Shown one piece after another: positions 35,261-44,237 of a stretch of DNA of 64,000 nucleotides. Positions within the stretch are counted from its first letter, which is position 1. Every line of letters starts with the position of its first letter. The stretch is from Pseudonocardia oceani (GTDB lineage Bacteria; Actinomycetota; Actinomycetes; Mycobacteriales; Pseudonocardiaceae), in the NCBI RefSeq assembly GCF_019263585.2, contig NZ_JADQDF010000001.1, positions 1,116,001-1,180,000 on the forward strand, in the 5' to 3' direction. The translations under genes were made by a program, and so were the position numbers. The notes under the pieces were generated by a model. The model made no database searches and was not told the origin of the DNA. It saw only the letters and a list, made by a program, of their open reading frames with translations.

Positions 35261-35908
35261 TTACTCCTGGTCCGCCCTCAGCAGGCCCCGTTGGTACGCC
35301 GCGGCCACCGCCGAGGCCCGGTCCCGGACCTCCAGCTTCGCGTAGACGTGCAGCAGGTGGGTCTTCACCGTCGCCTCGCTGATGAACAGGGCGCGGGCCG
35401 TCTCGCGGTTGGTGGAGCCGGCGGCCACGAACCGCAGCACCTCCATCTCGCGCGCGCTCAGGGCGTCGGCGGTGCCGTCACCCCGCCCGACCCCACGCAC
35501 CTGCCCCATCAGACGCCCGGCCACGGCGGGTGAGAGCACCGCCTCGCCCCGGTGCGCGGCGCGGACGGCGCGCAGGAGCTCGTCGCGCGGGGTGTCCTTG
35601 AGCAGGTAGCCGGTGGCACCGGCCTCGACGGCGGGAAGCACGTCGCGGTCGGTGTCGAACGTCGTGAGGACCAGGACGCGCACCGCCGGGGCCGCGCGGC
35701 GCAGCTCCCGGATGGCGTCGACGCCGCCCATCACCGGCATCCGCAGGTCCATGAGGACGACGTCGGGCGCCGCGGCGGCGACCCGGGCCAGCGCCTCCGC
35801 CCCGTGCCCCGCCTCGCCGACGACCTCCATGTCCGGCTCGGCGTCGAGCACCCCGCGCAGCCCGTCGCGGACCACCGGGTGGTCGTCGACGACCATCACG
35901 CGGATCAC
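35261..35908 (-). CDS. NarL/FixJ-type (DesR/LiaR-like) response regulator
   Basis: A 215-residue two-domain regulator. The receiver starts VIRVMVVDDHPVVRDG, with phospho-acceptor Asp54 in VLMDLRMP and the lysine in GYLLKDTP. The C-terminal LuxR-type helix-turn-helix reads LSAREMEVLRFVAAGSTNRE and ISEATVKTHLLHVYAKL. The GTG start overlaps the kinase stop (GTGA). It should be phosphorylated by that kinase and control the ABC exporter genes in the same operon. Confidence 0.93.
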   Translation of the reverse strand: MIRVMVVDDHPVVRDGLRGVLDAEPDMEVVGEAGHGAEALARVAAAAPDVVLMDLRMPVMGGVDAIRELRRAAPAVRVLVLTTFDTDRDVLPAVEAGATGYLLKDTPRDELLRAVRAAHRGEAVLSPAVAGRLMGQVRGVGRGDGTADALSAREMEVLRFVAAGSTNRETARALFISEATVKTHLLHVYAKLEVRDRASAVAAAYQRGLLRADQE

Positions 35909-37188
35909 GCCTGCCCCCGTTCCGCCGGGATCGCCGGCACGCTCGCGCTGATCGCCGTGCCGTCGCCCGGCGCGCTCTCCACGGTGAACGTGCCCGACAC
36001 CCGCCGCACCCGCTGCTCCATCGCGGTGAGCCCGAACCCGGCGCGGTCGGCGGCGGGGTCGAAGCCGGTGCCGTCGTCGCGCACGTCGAGCACGACGACG
36101 TCGTCCATGTAGGACAGCGTCAGCCCGGCGCGGGCCGCCCCCGCGTGCCTGCCCACGTTGGCCAGCGACTCCTGCGCCACGCGGTAGAGCGTCACCTCGA
36201 TGTCGGGCAGCAGCGGCACCGGGTCGCCCGTGACCTCCACGTGCACGCCGACCTCCGCCGTCTCCGCCCACTCCTTGGCCATGTCGGTGATCGCGTCGGG
36301 CAGGCGGGCGCCGGCGAGGCGGCCGGGAGCGAGCGCGTCGACGGAGCGGCGCGCCTCGGTCAGGCTCTCCCGGGCCAGGGCGCGGGCGGTGTCGACGTGC
36401 CGGCGCCGCGTCTGTTCCTCGGCGCTGTCGGCCGCCTCCAGCTGCGTGACGATCCCGGTCAGGCCCTGGGCGAGGGTGTCGTGGATCTCGCGCGCCATCC
36501 GCGCCCGCTCGTCGGCGATGCCGGCCTCGCGGGCCTGGGCGAGCAGCCGCGTGTGCAGCTCGGCGTTCTCGTCGAGGCTCTCGGCGAGGCGCCGGTTGGT
36601 CTCGTTCAGGTCCGCGATGGTGCGCGCTCGGCGCTGCGACAGCTCGGCGGTCCGGGCACCCATCACGGTGAAGGTGATCGCGACGGTGGCGATCAGCACC
36701 GTGATGACCGCCCACGCGACCACGCGGAGCGGGCCGAGCTCGTTGAAGCTGCCGCCGATGGTCCCGTAGGCGTGCAGCACCGCCATCGCGGCGATGCCCA
36801 CGTAGCGCCAGCGTCCGGGCAGGTACTCGTAGGAGTGGGCGTACCCGGCGAGGGCGAGGAACGCGAACCAGGGCGAGAGGTGGACCAGCACCGCGGTCGC
36901 CAGGAGGAGGACGACGACGTAGACGGGGCCCACGCGCGGGTCCGACGCCCGCACGCGCGGCCGACCGCAGTCGCCCGCCGTCGGTCCGCTCGTCCGGAAG
37001 GCCAGGAGGTACGCCCAGACCGCGGTGGCCGCCACCAGCGCCGCGAGCGGCCCCGCCGCGGGTCCGCTCACGGTCCGGGTGGCCAGGGTGATCGCGCTGC
37101 CGATCGCCAGGCCGGCGAACGGCCCGTAGCGGCCGATCGCCCACTCGACGCGGGCGCCGATGTCGACCGGTTCGGGCTCGGTGGTCAC
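35905..37188 (-). CDS. DesK/LiaS-type sensor histidine kinase
   Basis: A 427-residue kinase with about five or six N-terminal transmembrane helices (to about residue 175) and no large extracellular domain, a coiled linker, then HisKA_3 with the phospho-acceptor His236 in ERARMAREIHDTLAQGL and an ATPase domain with RVAQESLANVGRHA and DDGTGFDP. Such kinases sense the state of the membrane. GTG 37188 is chosen because it overlaps the permease stop (GTGA); GTG 37194 would add two residues. Confidence 0.9.
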   Translation of the reverse strand: MTTEPEPVDIGARVEWAIGRYGPFAGLAIGSAITLATRTVSGPAAGPLAALVAATAVWAYLLAFRTSGPTAGDCGRPRVRASDPRVGPVYVVVLLLATAVLVHLSPWFAFLALAGYAHSYEYLPGRWRYVGIAAMAVLHAYGTIGGSFNELGPLRVVAWAVITVLIATVAITFTVMGARTAELSQRRARTIADLNETNRRLAESLDENAELHTRLLAQAREAGIADERARMAREIHDTLAQGLTGIVTQLEAADSAEEQTRRRHVDTARALARESLTEARRSVDALAPGRLAGARLPDAITDMAKEWAETAEVGVHVEVTGDPVPLLPDIEVTLYRVAQESLANVGRHAGAARAGLTLSYMDDVVVLDVRDDGTGFDPAADRAGFGLTAMEQRVRRVSGTFTVESAPGDGTAISASVPAIPAERGQA

Positions 37189-37913
37189 TCCCACCGGAAG
37201 AACCTAGCCGCCACGGCCGTCGCCGCGACGGCCACGAGCGCCATCACGAGGAGCTGCACCGGCTGCGGACCGGCGCCGGTCCAGGCGTCCTGGAAGGCCG
37301 TGATGCCCGGCGGGACGAACGACCCGATCGCGACGACGGTCTCGGGCAGCAGGAACTTCGGCAGGTACACCCCCGCGAAGAACTGCGTGAGCATGAACAG
37401 CACCGTGCCGATCGCGGCAGCGGTGCGGGCTCGCGGGGCGACCCCGGCGACGACCAGCCCGAGCGCGAACACCGCCGACGTCCCGACCACGAACGCCGCC
37501 GCGAAGCCGAGCGGGTGCCGCGGTGCGGGCACGTCGAACACGCCGACCGCGACCGCGACCATGAGCAGCGAGCCCGCCGCCGCCGTCACCAGGTTGATGA
37601 GCAGCTGCGCGACGATCACGGCCTGCGGGCGCACCGGCGTCGTCGACAGCCGGCGCAGCACCCCCTTCTCGCGGTAGGTCGCGAGCCCGACCGGCAGGGT
37701 CTGCAGCCCGAGCACCGCGATGCTGACGGCCAGCAGCGACGGCGCGAAGTACTCGGTGAACCGCAGCCCGCCGAACACCTCCGCCGGCTCGCGCAGCGCC
37801 GGGATCGAGCCGAGACCGGCGAGGACCGCGGCGGGCAGCAGGATCCCGAACAGCGTGGTGGCCGGGTCGCGCAGGAACAGGCGCAGCTCGGTGCGGGCGA
37901 GGAGGGCGGTCAT
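37185..37913 (-). CDS. ABC-2 type transporter permease
   Basis: A 242-residue permease with six hydrophobic segments typical of ABC-2 exporters: the N-terminal amphipathic lead (LARTELRLFLRDPATTLFG), a long second segment with YREKGVLRRLSTTPVRP, and a re-entrant region FFAGVYLPKFLLPE. With the ATPase upstream it would export a drug, lipid or small peptide. The ATG overlaps the ATPase stop and its stop overlaps the kinase start, so exporter and sensor are one translational chain. Confidence 0.9.
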   Translation of the reverse strand: MTALLARTELRLFLRDPATTLFGILLPAAVLAGLGSIPALREPAEVFGGLRFTEYFAPSLLAVSIAVLGLQTLPVGLATYREKGVLRRLSTTPVRPQAVIVAQLLINLVTAAAGSLLMVAVAVGVFDVPAPRHPLGFAAAFVVGTSAVFALGLVVAGVAPRARTAAAIGTVLFMLTQFFAGVYLPKFLLPETVVAIGSFVPPGITAFQDAWTGAGPQPVQLLVMALVAVAATAVAARFFRWE

Positions 37914-38812
37914 CGGGTTCCCTTCGTGCCGGTGAGCGCCAGGAAGGCGTCGTCGAGGTCGGCCTGCTCCAGGCGCAGGTCGACCGGGACGACGCCGTGC
38001 GCGGCGAGGGCCGAGGTGACGGCCGTGAGCAGGTCGCCGTGGCCGGTGACCTCGATCCGGGCGCCGCGGCGGACGACCGTGCGCACCTGCGGCAGGGCGG
38101 TGAGCACGGCCTCGTCGACGTCGGCGCGGAAGCGCAGGGTCTGGCCCGCGGGCAGCGCGGCGACGAGCCCGGACGGGGTGTCGAGCGCGACGACGCGACC
38201 CCCGTCGATCACGGCGAGCCGGTCGCAGAGCCGCTCGGCCTCCTCCATGAAGTGCGTGACGAGCACGACCGTGACGCCGGAGTCGCGGATCTGCTCGATG
38301 GCGTCCCAGGTGTCGCGGCGGGCCTGCGGGTCGAGCCCGGTGGTGAGCTCGTCGAGGATCGCGACGCGGGGGTTGCCGACGAGCGCCAGCACGATCGACA
38401 GCCGCTGCTTCTGCCCGCCCGACAGCTGGGCGAACGGGGTCTCGCGCCTGTCCGCGAGGCCCCACCGCTCGATGAGCGTGCCGGGGTCGGCGGGTGCCGG
38501 GTAGAACGACGCGAACAGCTCGACGGCCTCCCGCACCCGCAGCTTGTCGGGGAGCTCGCTCGCCTGGAGCTGGATGCCGAGCAGCTCGCGGACCGCCGCG
38601 CGGTCGCGGCGCGGGTCGAGCCCGCACACCGAGATCCGGCCGCCGTCGGGGCGGCGGAGCCCGCCGACGCACTCGACCGTCGTCGTCTTCCCGGCCCCGT
38701 TCGGGCCCAGCACGCCGAACACCTCCCCCTCCTCGACGGTGAAGGACACGTCGTGCACGGCGACGTGGTCGCGGTAGCGCTTGTGCAGGTCCTGCACCTC
38801 GATGACGGCCAT
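37910..38812 (-). CDS. ABC transporter ATP-binding protein (DrrA-like)
   Basis: A 300-residue ATPase, first gene of the exporter operon. Walker A GPNGAGKT is at 36-43, the signature is LSGGQKQR and Walker B is VAILDELTTGLD; the H-loop histidine is in LVTHFMEEAERL. The last 80 residues are the DrrA-type C-terminal regulatory region. Family members export daunorubicin-like drugs or lipids. The leader region upstream holds a GAGTCG repeat. Confidence 0.92.
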   Translation of the reverse strand: MAVIEVQDLHKRYRDHVAVHDVSFTVEEGEVFGVLGPNGAGKTTTVECVGGLRRPDGGRISVCGLDPRRDRAAVRELLGIQLQASELPDKLRVREAVELFASFYPAPADPGTLIERWGLADRRETPFAQLSGGQKQRLSIVLALVGNPRVAILDELTTGLDPQARRDTWDAIEQIRDSGVTVVLVTHFMEEAERLCDRLAVIDGGRVVALDTPSGLVAALPAGQTLRFRADVDEAVLTALPQVRTVVRRGARIEVTGHGDLLTAVTSALAAHGVVPVDLRLEQADLDDAFLALTGTKGTR

Positions 38813-38907
38813 GACGACGATCCTGCGCGGTCGCGGGGCCGGGCGGATCGACCGCGGAGGCGGGCCCGGTCAACCGATCGGTGGACCCCCTGCCCACTCC
38901 CCTGCCC

Positions 38908-38961
38908 GCGAGTCGGGCTCTCGTGGCGACCGAGTCGCGGTCTCGCGGCGTGCGAGTCGGG
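38908..38961. repeat. Three imperfect GAGTCG repeats in the ABC/nei divergent spacer
   Basis: Units of about 21 bases begin GCGAGTCGGGCTCTCG, CCGAGTCGCGGTCTCG and TGCGAGTCGGGC. They lie between the divergent starts of the ABC ATPase and the DNA glycosylase. Regulator binding sites or a decayed tandem repeat are both possible. Confidence 0.4.
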
Positions 38962-38993
38962 CGGGCCGGCGCCGCCCGGACTAGGTTCGGTCC

Positions 38994-39824
38994 GTGCCTG
39001 AGGGTGACACCGTCTACCTGGCCGGGAAGCGCCTGCGGGCCGCGCTCACCGGGCGGACGCTCGTGCGCGGGGAGCTGCGGCACCCCCGCCTCGCCGAGTA
39101 CGACCTCACCGGCCGCACCGTCACCGGCGTCGCGTCAGTGGGCAAGCACCTGTTCACCCGCTTCGACGACGGCCGCAGCCTGCACAGCCACTTCCGGATG
39201 GACGGGTCGTGGCACCTCTACCGACCGGGCATGTCCTGGCAGCGTCCGGCGTACGAGGCGCGGGCGGTCCTCGCGACCGAGGAGCGCGTCGCCGTCGGGT
39301 TCGCGCTGCACGACATGGAGCTGCTGCCCACGGCCGACGAGCCGCGGCTGGTCGGGCACCTCGGCCCCGACCTGCTCGACCCCGACTGGTCCGACGCCCA
39401 TGCCGCCGAGGCCCTGCGCCGCCTCACCGCGCGCGGTGACTCCGAGATCGGGCCGGTGCTGCTGGAGCAGCGGGTGATGGCCGGCGTCGGCAACCTCTAC
39501 AAGACCGAGGTCTGCTTCCTGCGCGGGATCTCGCCGTGGACGCTCACCCGCGACGTCCCCGACCCCGCCGCCGTCATCGCCCTGTCCCGCGAGCTGCTCC
39601 TGCGCAACGCCGACCGCCCCGAGCAGTCCACGACCGGCGACCTCGGCCGCAACCAGCACTGGGTGTTCGAGCGCGGCGGCCAGCGCTGCCGTCGCTGCGG
39701 CACCCGGATCCGCGTCGCCGAGCAGGGTGAGAGCGTCTACGCGCGTCTGTCCTACTGGTGCCCGGTCTGCCAGCCCGGCCCCGCCCCGGCCCACGCCCCC
39801 CGCAGGGCACCCCGCCGCCGCTGA
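38994..39824 (+). CDS. nei: Formamidopyrimidine/endonuclease VIII-type DNA glycosylase
   Basis: A 276-residue base-excision repair enzyme that removes oxidised bases and cleaves the resulting abasic site. After the initiator, Pro2 and Glu3 (PEGDTVY) are the catalytic residues of the Nei branch. The helix-two-turn-helix region has EQRVMAGVGNLYKTEVCFL, and the zinc finger is CRRCGTRI with WCPVCQ near the C-terminus. A basic tail follows. TAGGTT (38982-38987) six bases before the GTG indicates a leaderless transcript. Confidence 0.92.
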   Translation: MPEGDTVYLAGKRLRAALTGRTLVRGELRHPRLAEYDLTGRTVTGVASVGKHLFTRFDDGRSLHSHFRMDGSWHLYRPGMSWQRPAYEARAVLATEERVAVGFALHDMELLPTADEPRLVGHLGPDLLDPDWSDAHAAEALRRLTARGDSEIGPVLLEQRVMAGVGNLYKTEVCFLRGISPWTLTRDVPDPAAVIALSRELLLRNADRPEQSTTGDLGRNQHWVFERGGQRCRRCGTRIRVAEQGESVYARLSYWCPVCQPGPAPAHAPRRAPRRR

Positions 39825-39837
39825 CCCTCCCCCCACA

Positions 39838-40007
39838 GCGCGAGTTTGCGGATCGGGCACGGGGTGCCGGCCGATCGCGTACGGCCTCCGCCCGCCGGAC
39901 CGAAGATCACCGATCCGGCGAGTTGGTGATCACGGAACGGCCGGGGCGGCGGCGAACTCACTGGGCGGCAGCGGTGAACTCGCTGGGCACCGACGGCAAA
40001 CTCGCGC
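39838..40007. repeat. Inverted and direct repeats between nei and pspA
   Basis: The 12-base word GCGCGAGTTTGC (39838-39849) recurs inverted at 39996-40007. Between them GAACTC[AG]CTGGGC occurs at 39954-39966 and 39976-39988, 22 bases apart, with the inverted copy continuing the series. No gene is seen in this 250-base gap besides these repeats and the pspA terminator. Confidence 0.5.
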
Positions 40008-40026
40008 AGGACGGGGTCGGAACGCA

Positions 40027-40059
40027 GACGCCGCCCTCCCCACCGGGGAGGGCGGCGTC
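40027..40059. terminator. Perfect 15-bp stem terminator of pspA
   Basis: GACGCCGCCCTCCCC (40027-40041), loop ACC, and GGGGAGGGCGGCGTC (40045-40059). It lies 15 bases past the pspA stop and also faces the end of the nei transcript, so it may stop transcription from both sides. Confidence 0.8.
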
Positions 40060-40074
40060 GTCGAGCGCGGGACG

Positions 40075-40881
40075 TCAGGCCGTGCCGGGCTGCTGCTGCT
40101 TGTCGAGCTGGGGGGCCGACGCCGGCGTCGGGGCCGCCGTGACCTCGCCCGCCACCGGGGTGCCGTGCAGCGACGCCCGGATCTGCTCCAGACGGCTCGC
40201 CCCGGCCATGTCGGACGTGGAGGCCTGCACCTCGAGCATGCGGCCCTGCACGGAGTTCTGGGCCAGCTCGCCCGCACCGAGGGCGTTGGCGTAGCGCCGC
40301 TCGATCTTCTCCCGGACCTCCTCCAGTGAGGGCGTGTTGCCCGGGGCGGCGAGCTCGCTCATCTGCCGCAGCGAGGCCGCGGCCTGCTCCTGCATCTTCG
40401 CCTGCTCGAGCTGGCTGAGCAGCTTCGTGCGCTCGGCGATCTTCTGCTGCAGCATCATCGCGTTGCGCTCGACGGCCTGCTTCGCCTGGCCCGCGGCCTG
40501 GATCGACTGGTCGTGCAGCGTCTTCATGTCCTCGACGGACTGCTCCGCGGTGACGAGCTGTGTGGCGAACGCCTGGGCGGACTGCTCGTACTGCCCGGCC
40601 TTCACCTCGTCACCGGCCGCGCGGGCCTGGTCGGCGAGCACGAGCGCCTGGCGGGCCGAGGCCTGCAGCTTCTCGATGTCGCCGAGCTGGCGGTTGAGCT
40701 TCATCTCCAGCTGGCGCTGGTTGCCGATCACGGCCGCCGCCTGCTGCGACAGCGCCTGGTGCTGGCGCTGGGCGTCCTCGATGGCCTGCTGGATCTGCAC
40801 CTTGGGGTCGGCGTACTCGTCGACCTTCGACGAGAACAGCGCCATGAGGTACTTCCAGGACTTCACGAACGGGTTGGCCAT
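40075..40881 (-). CDS. pspA: Phage-shock protein A / IM30 family membrane-stress protein
   Basis: A 268-residue, almost wholly helical coiled-coil protein (about 25-210) of the PspA/IM30/ESCRT-III family that binds damaged membranes. The N-terminus [26 protein letters not shown] in parts is the amphipathic membrane-binding helix typical of actinobacterial PspA, and the C-terminal 50 residues are Ala/Pro/Gln-rich and disordered. The ATG has GGAAGAG upstream. The clgR gene lies 210 bases upstream, as in mycobacteria where ClgR controls pspA. Confidence 0.93.
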   Translation of the reverse strand: MANPFVKSWKYLMALFSSKVDEYADPKVQIQQAIEDAQRQHQALSQQAAAVIGNQRQLEMKLNRQLGDIEKLQASARQALVLADQARAAGDEVKAGQYEQSAQAFATQLVTAEQSVEDMKTLHDQSIQAAGQAKQAVERNAMMLQQKIAERTKLLSQLEQAKMQEQAAASLRQMSELAAPGNTPSLEEVREKIERRYANALGAGELAQNSVQGRMLEVQASTSDMAGASRLEQIRASLHGTPVAGEVTAAPTPASAPQLDKQQQPGTA

Positions 40882-41090
40882 CTCTTCCGCTACCTCCGGG
40901 TGCCGTGTACGCGCTGTCCGATCCGGCCGCCGGTGCGCTGCTGCGCCCCATCGTGGCACTGCACACCGCCCGGCTTCCACCGGGCGCCGACGATATCCGG
41001 GAAGATCCCGACCTCGGCGTCGGGGCGCTCCCCGAGATCCAGGCTAGCGGGCCGGGGGCGCGGACGCCCGTGCTCGGGGTCGGCGCGCGA

Positions 41091-41480
41091 TCAGGCGGCC
41101 GCGCGGGCCACCGGCTGCGGCAGCGCGACGGGGGCGACGGGGGCCAGCGGCATGCCCGCGGGCGCGGCGACCGTGGCGGGCTCGTCGACGCCGGCGATGC
41201 GGAGGTCGGTGTGGCGCAGGCCCACCGGGCGGCGACCGACGACGTCGAGCGCGGCGGCGGACAGCGCCTCCGCGGCGTCGCCCAGGAGGTCGGACAGCGT
41301 GATGTCGAGGGCGTCGCAGATCGCCGCGAGCAGCTCGCTGGAGGGCTCCTTGCGCCCGCGCTCGACCTCGGACAGGTACCCGAGGCTCACGCGCGCCCGC
41401 CGCGACACGTCGCGCAGGGTGCGCCGCCGGCCCGTACGGGCCCGGCGGAGGCTGCCACCGATCGCCTCTCGCATCAGCAC
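41091..41480 (-). CDS. clgR: XRE-family regulator ClgR
   Basis: A 129-residue regulator. The HTH covers about residues 10-65 ([42 protein letters not shown] in pieces) and matches mycobacterial and streptomycete ClgR, the activator of clp proteases, lon and pspA. After residue 80 comes an Ala/Pro-rich tail. GTG 41480 is chosen because GGAGG stands five bases upstream; ATG 41474 is the alternative. Neighbours pspA, pgsA and ftsK repeat the mycobacterial order. Confidence 0.88.
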   Translation of the reverse strand: MLMREAIGGSLRRARTGRRRTLRDVSRRARVSLGYLSEVERGRKEPSSELLAAICDALDITLSDLLGDAAEALSAAALDVVGRRPVGLRHTDLRIAGVDEPATVAAPAGMPLAPVAPVALPQPVARAAA

Positions 41481-41506
41481 GGCATCCTCCGATCGACGAA
41501 CCACGA

Positions 41507-41536
41507 ACGCACGGCCGGTGTCCGACCGTGCGTCAA
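41507..41536. promoter_or_regulatory. Inverted repeat and TTGACG upstream of clgR
   Basis: ACGCACGG (41507-41514) and CCGTGCGT (41526-41533) are inverted around 11 bases, 27 bases upstream of the clgR start. TTGACG on the minus strand (41531-41536) overlaps the distal arm and could be a -35 hexamer. Autoregulation by ClgR is plausible; the sequence does not match the streptomycete ClgR consensus as I recall it. Confidence 0.35.
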
Positions 41537-41618
41537 CCGTACCGAGTCCGGGGCCCGAGCGCCCCGACCCGAACGGCGGCGTCGCGTCCGCCCACGGCGA
41601 ACACGGCACCCGACCGGC

Positions 41619-42212
41619 TCAGGACGCGGACGCCGCCCGCAGCCGCGCGGCGCGCAGCACGTAGTCCAGACCGGTGACGACGGTGAGCACGACGGCCGCC
41701 GCGAGCACCGCCCAGCGCACGACGTCGATGGTCGTGGACGGGCCGAGCAGCTCCGTCAGCGGCAGCAGGTAGAGCCCGATCGCGAGCGTCTGCAGCGCGG
41801 TCTTGGCCTTGCCGCCGCGGCTGGCCGGGATGACGCCGAGGCGCAGCACGAGCAGCCGCAGCAGCGTGACGCCCAGCTCCCGGCCCATGATCACGACGGT
41901 GACCCACCACGGCACGACGCCCAGGATCGACAGCCCGATCAGCGCGGACCCGGTGAGCGCCTTGTCGGCGATGGGGTCGGCGATCGTGCCGAACGCGGTG
42001 ACGAGGCCGCGGCGGCGCGCGATGTCGCCGTCCAGGCTGTCGGTGAACGACGCCAGCGCGAACACGCCGAACGCGGTGAGCCGCCAGGTGGTGCTCTGGC
42101 CGTCGGCGGTGAGCAGCGCGGCCAGGAACACCGGCACGAGCAGCAGCCGGATGCCGGTGAGCACGTTGGCGATGTTGAGCACCGGCGGCGGACCCGTCGG
42201 CCGCGAGGTCAC
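41619..42212 (-). CDS. pgsA: CDP-diacylglycerol-glycerol-3-phosphate 3-phosphatidyltransferase
   Basis: A 197-residue integral membrane enzyme of phosphatidylglycerol synthesis. The CDP-alcohol phosphatidyltransferase signature is complete: Asp58, Asp61-Gly62, Ala65-Arg66, then the spaced glycine and two aspartates ending TIADPIAD. Five or six hydrophobic segments span the chain. The GTG start overlaps the rimO stop (GTGA), and clgR follows at 138 bases, the order seen in mycobacteria (pgsA3-clgR). Confidence 0.93.
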   Translation of the reverse strand: MTSRPTGPPPVLNIANVLTGIRLLLVPVFLAALLTADGQSTTWRLTAFGVFALASFTDSLDGDIARRRGLVTAFGTIADPIADKALTGSALIGLSILGVVPWWVTVVIMGRELGVTLLRLLVLRLGVIPASRGGKAKTALQTLAIGLYLLPLTELLGPSTTIDVVRWAVLAAAVVLTVVTGLDYVLRAARLRAASAS

Positions 42213-43672
42213 CCCCCGCTCCCCGACACGCCCGCGGTGGCGCGCGCCAGGGTGCTGCGCGGGACCTGCTCGCGCGCCGAGACCACCAGGTCGGCCCCCT
42301 CGGTGCCGACGACGACCGCCTTCACGAGGTCGCCCACCGCCAGCCCGGATCCGCGCTCGAACACGCACTCGCCGTCGACGTCGGGAGCCTGGTGCGCCGC
42401 GCGCCCGGTGCACTCGAAGTCCTCGTCCTCGGCGACCTCGACGAGCACCTCGACCTCGGTGCCGATCCGCTCCTCGGCCCGCTGGCTCATCAGCTCCTCG
42501 ACCAGCGACGACAGCCGGGCGAGGCGCTCGGTGATCACCTCGGCCGGAACCTTGTCGGGCAGCGAGAGCGCCTCGGTGCCGTCCTCGTCGGAGTAGCCGA
42601 ACAGGCCCACCGCGTCGAGCCGGGCCTCGGACAGGAACGCCTCCAGCTCGGCGAACTCCTCGTCGGTCTCCCCCGGGAACCCGACGATGAAGTTGCTGCG
42701 GATCCCCGCCTCGGGCGCGAGGGCGCGGATGCGGGCGCACAGGTCGAGGAAGTCGGCACGCGAGCCGAAACGGCGCATCCGGCGCAGCAGCGTGGGCGCG
42801 GCGTGCTGGAACGACAGGTCGAAGTACGGCGCGACACCGGGCGTCGAGGCGATGACCTCGATGAGGTCGGGGCGCATCTCGGCGGGCTGCAGGTAGCTGA
42901 CGCGGACGCGGTCGATGCCGGGCACCTGCGTGAGCCGCGGCAGCAGCCGGACCAGCGCGCGCGTGCCGCCGGGCAGGTCCTTGCCGTAGGACGTGGAGTT
43001 CTCGCTGACGAGGTAGAGCTCGCGCACGCCGTCCATGCCCAGCCACGCCGCCTCGGCGACGACGTCGTCGGCCGGGCGCGAGACGAACGAGCCCCGGAAG
43101 GACGGGATGGCGCAGAAGGTGCAGCGGCGGTCGCAGCCCGAGGCGAGCTTGAGGTTGGCGACCGGGCCCTCGGTGAGGCGGGTCCGGGCGAGGTTCGGGA
43201 TCCAGGCGTGCCCGGGGACGGCGACGTCGGCGGACGCGGCGGGCCGCTCGACCGGGGAGATCGGCAGCAGCGTGCGGCGGTCGACGGGGACGTGCGCGGC
43301 GGGCGCGTGGCCGCCGAGGACGTCGCCCAGGCGCTCGGCCAGGTCGGGGTAGGCGTCGAAGCCGAGCACGGCGTCGGCCTCGGGGAGCTGGTCGGCGAGC
43401 TCCTTGCCGTAGCGCTCGGCCAGGCACCCGACGGCGACGACCTTCGCGCCGCTCTCCTGCGCGGAGTCCGACGCGGCGAGCAGCGTGTCGATGGAGTCCT
43501 TCTTGGCCTGCTCGACGAAGCCGCACGTGTTGACCAGGATCACGTCGGCGCCGTCGTCGGCGTCGACGAGCTCCCACCCGCTGTCGGTGAGACGGCCGGC
43601 GATCTCCTCCGAGTCGACCTCGTTGCGGGCACAGCCCAGGGTGAGCAGGGCGGCGCGACGTGGGGTTGACAC
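42209..43672 (-). CDS. rimO: Ribosomal protein uS12 methylthiotransferase RimO
   Basis: A 487-residue radical-SAM enzyme that methylthiolates an aspartate of ribosomal protein S12. The UPF0004 domain carries cluster cysteines 14, 50 and 83; the radical-SAM motif CDRRCTFC is at 180-187; a TRAM domain occupies the last 70 residues. The GTG start is supported by TACTCT (43679-43684) ending six bases upstream, a leaderless pattern. It is divergent from argA with 42 bases between starts. Confidence 0.95.
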   Translation of the reverse strand: MSTPRRAALLTLGCARNEVDSEEIAGRLTDSGWELVDADDGADVILVNTCGFVEQAKKDSIDTLLAASDSAQESGAKVVAVGCLAERYGKELADQLPEADAVLGFDAYPDLAERLGDVLGGHAPAAHVPVDRRTLLPISPVERPAASADVAVPGHAWIPNLARTRLTEGPVANLKLASGCDRRCTFCAIPSFRGSFVSRPADDVVAEAAWLGMDGVRELYLVSENSTSYGKDLPGGTRALVRLLPRLTQVPGIDRVRVSYLQPAEMRPDLIEVIASTPGVAPYFDLSFQHAAPTLLRRMRRFGSRADFLDLCARIRALAPEAGIRSNFIVGFPGETDEEFAELEAFLSEARLDAVGLFGYSDEDGTEALSLPDKVPAEVITERLARLSSLVEELMSQRAEERIGTEVEVLVEVAEDEDFECTGRAAHQAPDVDGECVFERGSGLAVGDLVKAVVVGTEGADLVVSAREQVPRSTLARATAGVSGSGG

Positions 43673-43714
43673 GGGGCCAGAGTACGGCGCGGCCCGCCGC
43701 TAGGGTGACCGGCC

Positions 43715-44215
43715 ATGACGGCCGTTGTCGTCCGGCGGGCGCGCACGTCCGACGTGACCACCATCAAGGACCTCGTCGACGAGTACGCGGGGCGCGTCCT
43801 GCTCGCCAAGGAGATCGTCACCCTCTACGAGGCGGTGCCGGAGTTCCTGGTCGCGGAGGTCGACGGGCAGGTGGTCGGCTGCGGCGCGCTGCACGTGCTG
43901 TGGGAGGACCTCGGCGAGATCCGCACGGTCGCCGTGCACCCGCGGGTCCTCGGGCGCGGCGTCGGGCACGCGCTGGTGCGGGGCCTGATCGGCGGGGCGC
44001 GCGAGCTGGGGCTGCAGCGGCTGTTCGTGCTGACGTTCGAGAAGCAGTTCTTCTCCCGCCACGGGTTCGCCGAGATCGACGGCACCCCTGTCGAGCCCGA
44101 CGTCTTCGCCGCGATGCTGCGCTCCTACGACGCCGGCGTGGCCGAGTTCCTCGACCTCGCACACGTCAAGCCCAACACGCTGGGCAACGTGCGGATGCTG
44201 CTGCGCCTGACCTGA
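43715..44215 (+). CDS. argA: Amino-acid N-acetyltransferase (ArgA-type, mycobacterial class)
   Basis: A 166-residue GNAT enzyme acetylating glutamate for arginine synthesis, the short class typified by mycobacterial Rv2747. Visible features are VRRARTSDVTTIKDLVDEYAG at the start, the acetyl-CoA loop VAVHPRVLGRGVGHALV and LTFEKQFFSRHGF. The position between rimO and ftsK is conserved with mycobacteria. TAGGGT at 43701-43706 lies eight bases before the ATG. Confidence 0.87.
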   Translation: MTAVVVRRARTSDVTTIKDLVDEYAGRVLLAKEIVTLYEAVPEFLVAEVDGQVVGCGALHVLWEDLGEIRTVAVHPRVLGRGVGHALVRGLIGGARELGLQRLFVLTFEKQFFSRHGFAEIDGTPVEPDVFAAMLRSYDAGVAEFLDLAHVKPNTLGNVRMLLRLT

Positions 44216-44237
44216 TCGCGGCGGTAGCCTCGGCCCC

